A DNA stretch of 64,000 bases from the NCBI GenBank assembly GCA_050084515.1, contig CM114271.1, positions 54,312,001 to 54,376,000 of the forward strand, in the 5' to 3' direction. Below the pieces are notes generated by a model. That model was not told the origin of the DNA. It saw nothing but the letters and a program-made list of their open reading frames with translations, and ran no database searches. Of this stretch, positions 34,952-47,200 are shown piece after piece. Position 1 is the first letter of the stretch, and each line of letters opens with the position of its first letter. A program made the translations under genes and the position numbers. Origin of the DNA: Blasia pusilla (Eukaryota > Marchantiophyta > Marchantiopsida > Blasiales).

Positions 34952-35444
34952 CTCTACACCATCTCACACCATAGCTCTCAAAGGTGTGCACTCTCTCTCA
35001 TGTCAAACCAAACCCACTCTCCTAATGAGAGGCTTGGGTTACACTCACAAGGCAAGGGACCATAGCTCTGCCGCCTCATGCCAAGAGATTCAACAAAGAG
35101 AGAACGAGCTCTCAAGCTCTCTCTCCTTGAGGTATACCCCTGCCCTCTCCCAAGCTCTCTCCATGGTAACCTATTCTCCCAAGTCACTTCCTTGGCTCTT
35201 GACATGATGTAGGAGGTCAAGGCCACTTACCAAAAATAGAAAGTCGATCATATGCTCAAAATGATACTTGCTTAAAATAGTAAGTTTCTAAATATGGCTC
35301 CAAATGAGCCGAAACGAAGGGGAAACCTGCTCTCTCAGGTTTCTCGGGGCCTCAACAGGTCATCCTCAACCTCCTGGGCTTGTCCTCCACTACTCGTGCA
35401 GACGTTCTGCTAGATCCCACCGATCTATCCTAACAGTCGTGATA
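34952..35444 (-). repeat. LTR-like block, 3' side of gypsy copy C
   Basis: This matches 42061-42578 and the blocks of A and B. The left limit meets the split plus-strand LTR at GGGATCTC, and no clear target duplication is seen there, so this end may be trimmed. The high end reads CGTGATA, one base different from CGTGACA in B. Confidence 0.8.
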
Positions 35445-35762
35445 ACTATCGTGCGCATACACATCGCTACACAACATACATCGTTATCATCCAACACACA
35501 GATAAACACACACGATCCCATGTTTAATCATGGCATCCTTACACTGAGGCGAGAAGTACCAAAATATCTCCAATCGCCCCCCTAGCTGGTGGTTAGGTCC
35601 CTCTAACTCCAGATAACCATCTATCCCTACCTACCACGACATACATCTCTAGGACGCTAAGAGGAGAAAGGCCAGGTGCTCATATGGCCCTATCGTTAGT
35701 CGCCTTCCTATCATCCATGTCACAGAAAAATTTGGAATCGAAACCTGCCTAGTATCTCCTCT
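35445..35762 (-). other. 3' untranslated region of gypsy copy C
   Basis: This has the same order as A and B: a G-run on the minus strand (35577-35584), then a segment of 130 bases (35447-35576) ending GCGCACGATA, two bases, then the LTR-like block. Confidence 0.6.
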
Positions 35763-37330
35763 ATATACATCTGGGACACATCCATCATCCCCGAGGAACC
35801 TTAGTGAGAGGTGGCGTCAGACATGCCATATGCCCAAACATCCATCACAGACTAGCATCGTGGCCGTACCATAAGCAGAACCACACAACATACAACGCAA
35901 GCCTGTAGGAACTACTGCTGAGCTCAGATCTACTGTACCATCAATGTTAGGAAGGTGACATGGCACACAATTACGCACATGGTCCTTCCATATCTTTCCA
36001 TCGCGTCCCTCCAGCAAGAGAACACCGGATGGAAAAATATCGCGCACTCTCAGGATAGTGCGTAGTGCAGTCACATCCAACATTGTCGATGCCGTCTGCT
36101 GCAAGTAGACATAATCTCCTTGATGAAACCTCCGGATAGTTGGTCGATAATCACCACCCCGAAGAGTTGCATAACTCAACGTATCCCGATGCTCTGCAAT
36201 CGCCAAGTTCTCAAACGCCATGGGCATCTCTCTCCGAAACAACTCAGCTCTCTGAGAACATGCTCGCATCCAAACATCTGGGTCATCAAGGTCCAGCACC
36301 TCACCAGCATCTCGACGAATGGCCACAGGTAAATCTGGCTCTCAGCCATAAAGTAGCAAGTACGGTGAAAAAGACGCTAAGGATGCTTGCCTATTGAATA
36401 TGTATCCCATCGCCAACCATGGCAACTGGAGTTCCCAATCTCCTAAGTGACCTCTCTGCAAGCTATACTTGCATAAACCCCTCTTCACAACTCTCTCCGC
36501 TAATCCATCCGCCCCGGGATGATCTCGCGAAGTCATACCGTGGTCGATCAACGCCTGATCACACAAGGCCTGGAACTCACCGCGAAACTCGGTACCCTGG
36601 TCTGTCAACACCTCAGACGGTGCGCCATAATGACTCAACACTCTATCAAGGAAGGCATAAGCTACTCCCTCACTCGCTTTGTCAGGGAATGCAACCAAAT
36701 CAATCCACTTTGAGAAGTGCTCGACCATCACCAACATATAACGACTGTGACGCTTTGTCATAGGCAAAGGTCGTGCAAAATCCAAAATCCATCTATACCC
36801 TAAGTCCATGATCGGTAATGGATGCAACTGTGGAGTCGGAGCATTGAACGATGCTCGGACGCGATCACACACCATGCACTTGGCAACAAACTGCTGAACG
36901 TCAATCTGCATACCTCGCCACCAATACTGAATCTAGAGCAAGCTGTACGTCCGCTTCACCCGAAAGTGACCCAACTCGTGGGCATCCTACACTAGTCGTG
37001 CTCTCTGCAAAGGATGCGGCACTACGCGTACTCTACCATCCTCCCAAACCCTCAAAACATGTGTCCCCTCCCAACAGAACCGTCTGGCCCGCTATAGGAT
37101 CCGATCCCGCTCTCTAGCACCCACGGTGCTCGCAATGCTACCAGTACAAAGGTACTCCAAGACTACTCCATCATCATGAATATCTCGGCCACCTGTGGTC
37201 TCCTCACGGGCCTCGGGATCCAAGGACTCTCCACTAGACCTCGCCATCGAAGTCTCCACACTCTGGCTCTCCATAGCCAACATGCCTAAATAGGCTCACG
37301 CGTGCCATCCTGGCACTGACTCCTCATCAC
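35763..37330 (-). pseudogene. Gypsy copy C integrase with PHD remnant
   Basis: The fragment at 37092-37283 carries the N-terminal part. The fragment at 36342-36911 carries CMVCDRV, the first Asp in ILDFARP (the usual Gly has become Arg), the second Asp in LTDQGTEFRGEF and the Glu segment, where the His-Pro-Glu-Ala reads HPGADG, so the catalytic Glu is lost. The fragment at 35817-36326 holds the SH3-like tail and the first half of the PHD finger (LRCMLCGSAYGTATM, LVCDGC, IWHV). A short deletion then shifts the frame before the last Cys pair near 35770. Confidence 0.87.
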
Positions 37331-37370
37331 TCTCTCTATGCCATCGAGCTCCAATTGCATCTCGCTGACT

Positions 37371-38690
37371 CTAACATGGGTTACAACTCAACCCATTTGC
37401 ATCCTGGTTGAGCGTCCCAAGTCTATGTACCACCTGCAAATCATACTCCTGCAACAACAAAGCCCATCCCGCAAGCTTCCCTGTAAGCTTATCAGACTTC
37501 ATCAACCACTTTAGTGGTTGATCTGTGATGATGGTAAAGGGGTTGCCGAATAAGTAACACCTGAAATGCGCGACAGCCCACACTACAGCCAAGCACTCAC
37601 CCTCATACGAGCTGTACTTCGCCTCTGCAGCGTTGTTCAAGCAGCTAACGTAAGCCACCACGAACTCTCTACCCTCATCATCATGCTGGGTGAGCACCGC
37701 TCTAAGCCCCAACATGCTCCAATCTGTGTGTAACTGGAAAGGACGCCGCCTAATCGGTCTCCTCAAGATGGGCACAGACGTCAACCTATCCTTGAGCAAT
37801 TGAGATGCTTGCTCATGCTCATCCCCCCAATGCCACTCGTGATCCACCTTGGTCAGCAAGGTCAGCGGCTTTGCAATCAAACTGAATCCCTTGATGTATC
37901 GATGATAGAAGTTTTCCAATCCCATGAATGCGCGAGCACGGCTCAAATCTGTAGGGCGTGGAATGCGTGAGATAGCCTCTACCTTCGTCTGCTGAACACC
38001 AAGGCCCCCTGGGTATATCGTATGAACCAAGTACTCAATCTGGTTGTAGAAGAACTTGCACTTGCCTGGATGTAGCTTCAGCCCATGTAATTGCAATCGT
38101 CTAAATACCTCCTCTAGATGTCGCTCATGCTCCTCAACCGTGGCGCTAAAGACTACGATCTCATCAATATAACACCTAGCAAAATCCAGACCAGCCAAGA
38201 TCCTATCCATAACCCTCTGAAACTCAGCCGGGGCATTCTTTAACCCAAATGGTAAGAACCGCCATTGGTACAAACAATCCTTCCCGTGAGGATCGATGCT
38301 CATGGGATACCTATCGGACTTCGTCTATCGATTGATAGGTCGGTAATCCCCACACATCCGCCTATCCGTCCAATTGCCATGCACATCCTTCTTGGCGAGC
38401 ATGACAGTGGCAGATGCATACTCCCCATGCGACATCTCCACTAGTCCTGCTCCGACCAAGTCCTGGCTCCTACTCTAAATCAGAGCCCTCTCCATATCAC
38501 TCTACCTGTAGGGTCGTCGGAAGATCGGCATATCACTCGAAAACTCAATGCGGATCCCCGGTCCCTTCAGCGTACCCAAATCCTCCATGCTAAACGCAAA
38601 GCAGCTCCTATAACTCCTGAGGAACTGATGTATTCGGCGCGGCTCTCCTCTTGTCAACTTAGGGCCTATATCTGGCTCCCAGGTCTCCAT
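37371..38690 (-). pseudogene. Gypsy copy C reverse transcriptase and RNase H
   Basis: The 310-codon frame at 37371-38303 is the longest RT block among copies A to C. It has FLPFGLKNAPAEFQ, CYIDEI (second catalytic Asp changed to Glu), FMGLENFYHRY, YEGECLAVVW and a TDQPLKWLM variant in RNase H. Upstream a deletion of about 150 bases relative to copy B removes the SLDLRAGYHQLP block and joins GIDPHGKD to the region near DRYAMPT. The fragment at 38502-38690 carries the RT N-terminal part (FLRSYRSCFAFSMEDLG). The enzyme would be inactive. Confidence 0.88.
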
Positions 38691-38795
38691 CGTGACTACA
38701 GTAGGACTCTCCGGCGCGGATATCGGTGGTTGCTATGGTGCAACCCCATCTCAGACAACGACACTCAACTGCTCTCATGCAGCCAAGTGCAAACT

Positions 38796-41152
38796 CTAAT
38801 CTCCTCCACATTCAGTGCCTAGAACCACTCTCGATGTTGTGGCTATCATCTCTTGGCGTACCTTCAAAACATCCCAAGAAGTCCAAGGGTGTCTCTCCCG
38901 ATCTCCCCTGCTATGTCGATCTCCTCGGGTCTCGCCCCCAGCCACTGCCTCCACCGCCTCGGTAGGCATGGGGCTCACCAACACAACGGTTGTGATCTTT
39001 CGCGATCTCATCCGACGCTGCTTAGCCACTCCCAAGCTGAAGATCCATGTCAAGCAGTTCAGGTCCATCGCCTGACCCAAGATATGGCGTCGTGATGCCT
39101 CTGATACTGACGGTATTGCCGTCACTCCTATGGGAAATCCCATCGCCTGCTCTCTCTCGTCGGCGTTGGGCTCCACCAACCTTTAAACCTCGTCATCCCA
39201 AACCAAGCCAGGACCGGCCTCCTTGTATGCATAGGAAGCTGGAAAACTCACAAACATGGGAAAGGCTGCCCGCGGCTTGCCTACCCTGTTGACCACAGTC
39301 AACGGTGGTCAATCATCTTGCCTCACTTCCTGTGAGCAATTCCAGAATGGAATCCACTAACAAATGGGAGGGGCGCTCCACTCTCGCATACGCCCTCCGT
39401 AACACCGCATGGGGCACCAAGTTGGTCCACCATAGACGCGGGCGATGGGCTCTAGAACCTACACTCGTCGCATCCAAGAACACTGCCGGGCCGATCCAGG
39501 TACGCACTTGATGAGCACTCGTCACCACCCGTGACCTAGAGTCTCCTAAGATCTACACATTCTCCAAAATGTAGGCTGGACAATGAGATTGGTGCTCTTG
39601 CAATTGCCGTAAGACCCTCAACATCTCCCAAAACAACCTGGACCGAGTGTTAGCCAACCCGCTGCCTCGTCCAACACTCCATTGGCCTTGACATGGCCAA
39701 CCGAAAATGACCAAATCAATGGTGCCTAACTGCTCTAAGTCCTGCGCCCCCAAAAACAAAATATCCCTCAGTAGGAAACTCTGGTACTCCTGTACCGTGG
39801 ATGCAGACAATAAGTCGGAAAAACGTAGGCGTAACTACGCCATATGTCGTAGTGAAACGCGCCTCGCAACAACATCTCTCTCCACATACATGTACTGCTG
39901 CACTCGCACTCCTGCCTGCAAAACAGCAGCTAACCCGGTGCTAATCCTTGCAAAGAGATCCAACACTCGAATTGTCGCGACCCTCATAACCAAACAACAC
40001 CAAATAGGCGCCAAGCAAAACATCAGAACTCAAAGGAACTCACGCTGCGAGGTTTGCGCTTTGGAGAGGCGTTTGGATAAGTCTCTTGGAAAAGTCTAAA
40101 AGACGAAATACGGAACAAAGTTGTGCATTTCATGCGTTAGTGGTTGCAACCAGGAAACCTAGACCAAACGCGAGCCAAGACTTGAGATGAGTTGAGTCTT
40201 GGGAGGTTGGTTGCCAAAGAGGTGAGAACCAGTTTGGAACACGACTAGCGTTTGGGAGAATCTTACTGTGTTTAGGACCATAACGTTGAGCTCCAATATG
40301 CTTTCGGGACAAGTAAGGGCGCGTTGGAAAGCTGATCTTGAGACGCTTCCGATGCACCAAAGAGCTTAGCAAACGCATAAGTACAGGATGAGACATTGGC
40401 CGAAAACGATTGAGAGAGAAATATGGTTGAGGGCCAATTGGAGAGGCCCGGGTGTCTTTCCCTAAATGTAGGGGGCCCCCTAAGATCCCCAGAAGTACTA
40501 GTAAGGGAGGGCTCTCTCCGAGATGTCTCGAGAATCGAATCCCCACTTTGGGCGCCAAACGGCGTTTGAGAGGCACGGGATGGAACGGGAGTTTGGCGTT
40601 GGAACTCGAAACCCAAACCTGATCCAAGGGAGTGGACTTTTTACGCCACACTTGGATTCCAACCCGAGATTCACTTCGTGCGAGTCTTGGTGAGGAACTC
40701 ATTGGATGTCCATCGGACAGTTGGAAGCGCTAGGCGCAAAACGCCGTTTCAGGCTCCTGAACCGACCAGAAAGTGTATCCCAAGTCTTTCGAGATTTGCC
40801 CGTGTTGAAAATCGCGAAACTAGGAAGGTTGAGCTTGATGAGAGTCCGAGACGAGAACTCGAAAAGTAATCCCGCTGATTGATCCAAGACCCGACTAACC
40901 AAAACGCGTGTTTGGATGCAGATCAACGTTGAGAGCGTGACCTACTGAACGCACGCTTCCGCAACAAACAAGATTAACGTTCAAGGAGAGTAGGCGCACG
41001 ACACGAATACCCTCCTCTCGGATACACCACATAATGGGTGTGGTATCCAAGGGTGTCATTGTAGCACTTCTTGCTACCTCGGGTTCCTCAAACCCGTCAC
41101 GCTCCGGTGCAAACGCCTCGCTCCACGCGGTCTGCACATGCTCATCTGCCAA
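38796..41152 (-). pseudogene. Gypsy copy C cytosine-C5 methyltransferase, split by a solo LTR
   Basis: The motifs run from high to low coordinate. TTPIMW lies in 40895-41152, just ahead of motif I. Then comes the inserted LTR (39973-41003). Motif I then reads VLDLFARISTGLAAVLQ (Gly-Gly changed to Ala-Arg), with YVERDVVARR, in 39835-40023. Motif IV is DLVIFGWPCQGQW and motif VI is AYILENV (39553-39810). Motif VIII is SRAHRPRLWWTNL (39313-39528). Motif IX is EREQAMGFPIGVT and motif X is HILGQAMDLNCLTWIF, followed by the linker to RT (38796-39179). A frameshift lies after ENV and others lie between blocks. This copy preserves motifs IX to X best within the A to C group. Confidence 0.87.
39973..41003 (+). 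mobile_element. Solo LTR of 1031 bp with 5-bp target duplication, inside copy C
   Basis: It starts TGTCGCGACCCTCATAACC and ends GTAGGCGCACGACA. Both sides carry CGAAT (39968-39972 and 41004-41008), a perfect 5-bp target-site duplication. Removing the insert and one CGAAT joins the residues before motif I to VLDLF of the methyltransferase. The family also occurs in reverse orientation at 53190-54008, and a start fragment occurs near 50214. No coding region is inside. Confidence 0.92.
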
Positions 41153-42060
41153 TCGTCAAAGCTCCTCAATCGAGCCCCGCAACGGCACCTCTCCTCCACG
41201 GAATGATGCGGCTACCATAACACTCCTCTTCATAGAAATGTCAAAAATGAGAGTATCCTCTGCATAGACATGTCCCTCAATCAAATCACTAGGCCAAGTG
41301 ATGGCACTGCTAAATGCTGCTAAGGTCGCCACCTCTCCTGGCCGTCGCTCGATCAGTGCACCTGTGAATCGAACACGTAATGAACTAAGGCGCCCATCAC
41401 CTGATTTCCATCCTAGTCTGTAGGACGCTCACTCCTCCCAGTAATCCAGGGAAAACCCCATCGGGTATAACACTGCTCCACCAACCAAGACGTCGTAGGA
41501 CCACGCATCAGTCACTATCGCCTTGGCTCGCACCACGGACTCATATGTAGAATCCTCACCATTACCTCCTTTCGGGTGATATATTGTGTGGTACTCGCTC
41601 CACCCAAGGATGTTTGTATCCGGAATGGACAACGCTCCACATCGGCTCTCGTCAAGCCCAATCCTCTCAATGACCCTTTCCCCAACATCAGGGGTTGTGC
41701 TCTTGAATCCAACAAGACGCGTTGTGGACTAAAAGCTCTACCTCCAAGACTCACCAACTAGAAGACCGCTCCTCGATTATCCAGCAACATAACACCAGGA
41801 GAAGCCATGACACGCTCTATCGCGGGTCTAGCGGGCATCTCCGCCATCCTAGCAACCGCAGCCTACCATGAATCTAACGTGGACGGCCCGAGCATCCGCT
41901 CCAAGGGCAAGTCCATCATCTCCTCTGCAATCATCACTGAACGTGATGCAGGAACTCCAACTCCGCGCTGACATAGTGAATCGGCCAGTCGAAAAGCCTC
42001 GGCGGGCGTATCCCCCAACGTCATAATATCGGAAGCAGAAAATAAAGGAGTGCGGTACAC
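41153..42060 (-). pseudogene. Gypsy copy C protease region, with gag deleted
   Basis: The fragment at 41515-41757 has LLDSRAQPLMLGK (the active-site Gly has become Arg), and 41429-41632 has YDVLVGGAVLYPMGF. The fragment at 41863-42060 has part of the spacer (TPLFSASDIMTLGD). At 42060/42061 the spacer is joined directly to the LTR-like block, so gag and the 5' leader, roughly 3.4 kb in copies A and B, are missing from copy C. Confidence 0.8.
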
Positions 42061-42578
42061 TTTGTAAATTAAGATCCAATCTCTCTCTACACCATCTCAC
42101 ACCATAGCTCGCAAAGGTGTGCACTCTCTCTCATGTCAAATCAAACCCACTCTCTTAATGAGAGGCTTGGATTACACTCACAAGGCAAGGGACCATAGCT
42201 CCGCCGCCTCATGCCAAGAGGTTCAACAAAGAGAGAATGAGCTCTCAAGCTCTCTCTCCTTGAGGTATACCCCTCCCCTCTCCCAAGCTCTCTCCATGGT
42301 AACCTATTCTCCCAAGTCACCTCTTTGGCTCTTGACCTGATGTAGGAGGTCAAGGGCTACTTACAAAAAATAGAAAGTTGATCATATACTCAAAATGATA
42401 CTTACTTAAAATAGTAAGTTTCTAAATATGGCTCCAAATGAGCCGAAACGAAGGGAAAACCTGCTATCTCAGGTTTCCCGAGGCCTCAAAAAGTCATTCT
42501 TGACCTCCTGGGATTGTCCTCCACTACTCGTGCAGACCTTCTGCTAGATCCCACTGATCTATCCTAACAATCGTTACA
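42061..42578 (-). repeat. LTR-like block, 5' side of gypsy copy C
   Basis: This starts TTTGTAAATTAAGATCC, matches 9249-9768, and ends ATCGTTACA. The split plus-strand LTR then resumes (ATGTATATGTGTGAG). With 34952-35444 it brackets copy C, which shows these blocks are terminal repeats. Confidence 0.8.
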
Positions 42579-42703
42579 ATGTATATGTGTGAGTTTGTTT
42601 GGTTTATGGATGGATTGACCGGTGTGTTGGGAAGATCGGTGTTGTGTGGTGTGTAGATATAACCTGCGATGTGGATTATGTAACAATGTGTATGTGCATG
42701 ACA
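42579..42703 (+). repeat. Plus-strand LTR, right part, after gypsy copy C
   Basis: This is homologous to the end of the solo LTR at 55392-56010 (GGGAAGATCGGTGTTGTGTG) and ends TGTGCATGACA. No obvious target duplication is seen with the left flank at 34442-34446. Confidence 0.78.
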
Positions 42704-44210
42704 ACATTCTTAAAAAATACAACTTCCCTCCCAACCTCCATAAATCTTTAGAATGTTGTTGCTAATGAAGAAGTGACAAGACCACAAATTAGGACCCCAA
42801 CACAAAATTAATTTAGCACGTAATCTCAATTTGAGGTTAATTTTCCCCTCAATCATGATCAATACGGCTCTTGATACAAACTCAATCTAGCTCCAATCCC
42901 CAAGACAACATCAATATGTTTTTCCATAGTCCTTTTTTGTCTACCATGTTCAAGTTGAATTTGAAAAAACCAAAGAAGTTAGACTCATTGTTTGTAAATA
43001 ATACAATTTCACCTTGAACCTCAACAAATTTGTAATTTGTAGTCTCTACTGAAAAAATGATGTGGCCACCAATGAAGGGCACCAATATGAAATAAATATG
43101 GTCTCCAATCTCGAACATAAAGTCAACATATCTTTCAGTTGCCATCAATTTCAAACAAACTCAATCCATCCATAGTCCTTCATATCTTCCATGTTTAGGC
43201 TGAATTTTAAAAAACCAAGGATTTGGACTCTTGGATTCTTTTGTACAAATGATCAAGGGGAGAATGTGTGTGTTATTCTAGCATCTTGTTTGATTGGTTA
43301 TTGAATACTATTGTAACTTGCCTAGTGTGAGAATAAAACAAATCAATTGAAAAATAATAAATAAATAAATCTTATGAGATGGATGTGGTGAACTATTTTC
43401 GGAAACGATCGATTCGAAAACTCCATCCCTTTACCCACCTAGAAGATCCTCTAACAATAGCTCTGCCAGCTCCGCCACTTCGTCCGCTCGCTCCGACGAC
43501 CCTAAAGCTGCTCTAACTTTGAACTCTACTATGTGTCTCTAAACTTAGGCTCTTCAATTTTAACCTTTTTGTTAGGATTGGCGGATGTGTCTTATCTATG
43601 TTACACTAGTATGTTATTGTTAAAGAAGTTCAAGTCTTAACAAAACATTTGGCGGAACTCCAATCTTAGAGGAACAAACGTTCATGCATTTAAAGGGTCC
43701 GCTCTAAATCAAACTTTTACTAAAAGAACCCTATTCCTTTTACGAGGACCCTCCAGGAAAGGCTTCTCTTATTTGGAAGAATAATCCTTAAGAAAAATAG
43801 CACCCCTCCTATAAATTGCAACGGTTTACGAGAGATAACTAATTAAAAAATATGAATAATTTTGAATTACCCATTTATTGTATAATTTAATAATTTAATT
43901 CCGAACTTAGTCTATAGAAATATTAATATATCCACTTTATTATAAAATAAACCTCAAAAGAGGACAAAGAAAGATAATAATATCTCAAAAGAGGAGTCAA
44001 TAAATGCAAAAAAAAATGGCAACAAGCCAACGTAAACACCGGCTCAACGAGTTACACGATTGATAATTTGAAACAAATCTGACAAAATACGAGTCTATCT
44101 TAGATACATTATAGATTGCAAAATGTTGCAACCAAAACACGCGAACTCATAATCAACATAATAATTTTGATGATCTCAAACTCCTTATCAAGATCGGTAT
44201 TATTGTTAAG
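42704..44210. other. No gene recognised
   Basis: This is AT-rich. The minus frame at 42882-43154 (90 codons) has no recognisable family. Confidence 0.5.
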
Positions 44211-44275
44211 GGTTAAAAAACTGGGATTACTGTTTTCTACCGGAAACAGTAATCCCGGTTTTTGAACCGGTTTTC
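44211..44275. repeat. Imperfect hairpin
   Basis: GGGATTACTGTTT at 44223-44235 pairs with AAACAGTAATCCC at 44244-44256, and the stem extends outward through A-rich/T-rich flanks and GGTT/AACC with a few mismatches. This is a short foldback of unknown nature. Confidence 0.7.
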
Positions 44276-47200
44276 AGATACGGTATACAAAGTCGAACAT
44301 TACACAAATCTAGCACAAGTTTTTGGTAGGCAACTTCAAAATAAATTGGAAACTTTCAATTTTAACCTTTATTCGTAACCCGGATCTCCCCGATCAGATC
44401 GCCCGCCTCCGTACAACCGCAAACCAAACCTTGCGAGCGAGGGAGGCGCTACAAACAAGGGAAAGAACGATGAGCGCTGATAGAGAGGGAGACGAGTGAG
44501 CACCATCTAAGGAAGTCGGATAGAGGAGCAACCGGGAAGAGCATCGTGTTTTAGCTTCAGCCAGGTAGCTCTCCGAGTGTTACCGGAACTCCGAACTGAA
44601 AGATGGAAACCCTAAAGGGACCCCAAGTAAAATGAACTAATGATTAGTTGCCTGCTAGCCATTGATACCTTGAACAGACAAATCTATGGCTGAAGAACGA
44701 ATCCAGGATAGTTTGTTTGCTATCGAGGGACACGGTTGTGAATGGGCTCCGTTGGAGCCCACAAGTTTTCTGGTTGGACAGGCATGTCATCTGGTTCCTT
44801 TAATAGATCGTTAGCTTGGCTGCAGTATCAGTTCGCTGGACTCTCGCTACGCTGCCGAAGCATCGAGGATTATCTGGATGTGAACTCCATGCGTTTTCTG
44901 AATTCTACGCTAAATTACTTGTGCGTTCAACAGTTGCTCCGGCGGAAAATAAGGGATGCTAAGAATAACACACTGGCGACGATACTTCACTGCGTTTTCT
45001 AAACTTCCAGAGAAATCAAATTTACTTGAGCGTAGAGTACTCCGACCGGAAAATAATGAGAATAAACAATTGGTCGAGCTCCACAGGTCGCAGGTGAATT
45101 CCCTCGGTGATGTATGCGGGGAATCGCCGTGGATAGACATTGAAGGAAGTTGGAGGCTTGGAGCACTAGGTGGAGATAATATAAGACAGAGAGCCGCCCG
45201 CACTGTAGGTGTAGCTTCGTGGATTGACTAGCCCCAGATTGCGAGTGAGAGGGCGAAGCTGGTTAGGTTCTATCTGAGCCTCTCTGCATCTGTGCTGTTC
45301 CGTAAGAAAAGAGGATGCAGCGATGGTAAATACATGAAACGAAACAAGTCGTAACTAAATGAATGAATCCATTCCGTTGTACGTATCGTTATCTATAGTA
45401 CGTACGGCACACCCGATTGCAGGACTGAACTCATAATTAAATGTGTCACGAATCTGGAGACACATACGCATGAATTCGACGCGCCATCGGCCTCAAAATT
45501 TAAAATGACAGTTTTCTTCTAAATTCAAACTCGTCTTGGCATGAGGTCATCCCGTTGGACTTGTCCAGAACTCTCAAACATGGTCGTAGCAAATGGCACT
45601 CACAGATTGGTCGCGTCCGCAAACACATGGCGGCTCGGTGAAACCACTCTACAGAGCCACACGACTCGTAGTGGCTGAAACTGAAGAAGAAAATGGACCT
45701 GCGCATGAGCCGGCCAAGTGAACTCACTCACACATAGACCTCAGTCTCCACTTCGCCTCGAAGCTAAAGTCTGGCTGGCCATGGGGTAAAATTAGTGAGA
45801 AGAATCCAACACGTCTACAAAAATATACGATAATATTTCTTGAACCTACAGCGAACTCTAGGGCTAGCCAGAAACGTGGCCGTCGATCGATCTAGCACGC
45901 AAGATGCAGGGATAACGTGGAGCTCGAATGGCCGGGCTCCGTCAAGATTTCACTGCATGCGTGCATGCATCGATATATGCCTCGAAGATCTTGCGAGTAA
46001 ATGAAATCCAATTCTCGGTGTAGACCATCTGAGTATGAGTATACTAACTCCTCGCACGTGCTGTTGCAGAGGAGATCGGTAGATACCACGGATGCCCTCG
46101 ATATGTCAACTGTTTACATAACACACTTTATCTATATTGTGATGACCGAGACCAAACAGTAACGTTCAAGAATTCGCCGATTTTCTTTGTTTTTAGGAAA
46201 ATTTTGAATTCTAAAAATGGTTCGAGAAGGATGTGATTAGAACTTCGAGAATGGCAAACTGCATTTTATTAGTTAATCTGAAGACTACAGAAGTTGAAAA
46301 ACGGGACTGTAACAGTTTGACCGATGCGACTCGACCGTAGAGCCCTCCCGATCTGGAACTGCCAGAGGGAGGGAATGTAGGGATGAGGAAAAACCCGAGC
46401 CCGAGCGCGCACACGATAGAACGAAACCCTCGGAAGTGCTGCCGGTACGTCTGTCAGTCTGTACGAGCGCAAGACTAGCGACCGAGTCCCCCTCGACCGC
46501 CGACTCATGTCCAAGAAACGACCTCGAGTGTTTGACAGAAACAACGTAAGCCAACGATCATCTCTTCCGGTCTGCTCACTCGGCTCGGGCACTGAGCGGC
46601 GCGCGGCTCTTGAGCTCGGCGATAAGGGGCCGCCCTCTTCGCGACGAAGTCATAACCTGCGGGATTTGGCAGGAGGCGTACAACGATTCCTTGCGCCGTG
46701 AGGCATCTCCACAGCAAATAGGTACGAATAGGTAGCAACCGTCGCTTAATTTGACTCGCGCTGCGTGTGCTTGTGCGCATGTCAACGAAGACGGGATGAA
46801 TGAACGTGTGGCTCGAGATCCACACAGGTGACAGCCACACGCTTCGTTTTTGTCGTTCCGATCCATACTATTCTTGGTTCGCTGAGCTACTCGGAAAACG
46901 CTCGACTCTCTTCTCATCCCAACACGTGTGTTAAGTTGTACGAGTGCTTTCTTCGTTAGTGTTTGAAAATTTTAAAAGAAGAAAGAAAAGTTTTAAGAGA
47001 AGTTTTCGATATCAAAGAGAGAGGATAATATTTTTAGGGGAGGCAAGATTTAATGAAGAAATCAAAACATGTTTTATTTCGAATATAGGAGAAGAGTACA
47101 TGAAACCTAGATTACGTTAATGCATCGTATGGGCATAAAAGTACTAGTTCACACTATAAGGCAGACTCTCCGTATTATCCATCTCTACCGAGATAAGGTG

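Noticed and set aside
46211-46917. Cluster of minus-strand frames as a multi-exon gene
   Set aside because: At least five overlapping frames of similar length exist on both strands in GC-richer DNA, and none has a domain or consistent splice signals.
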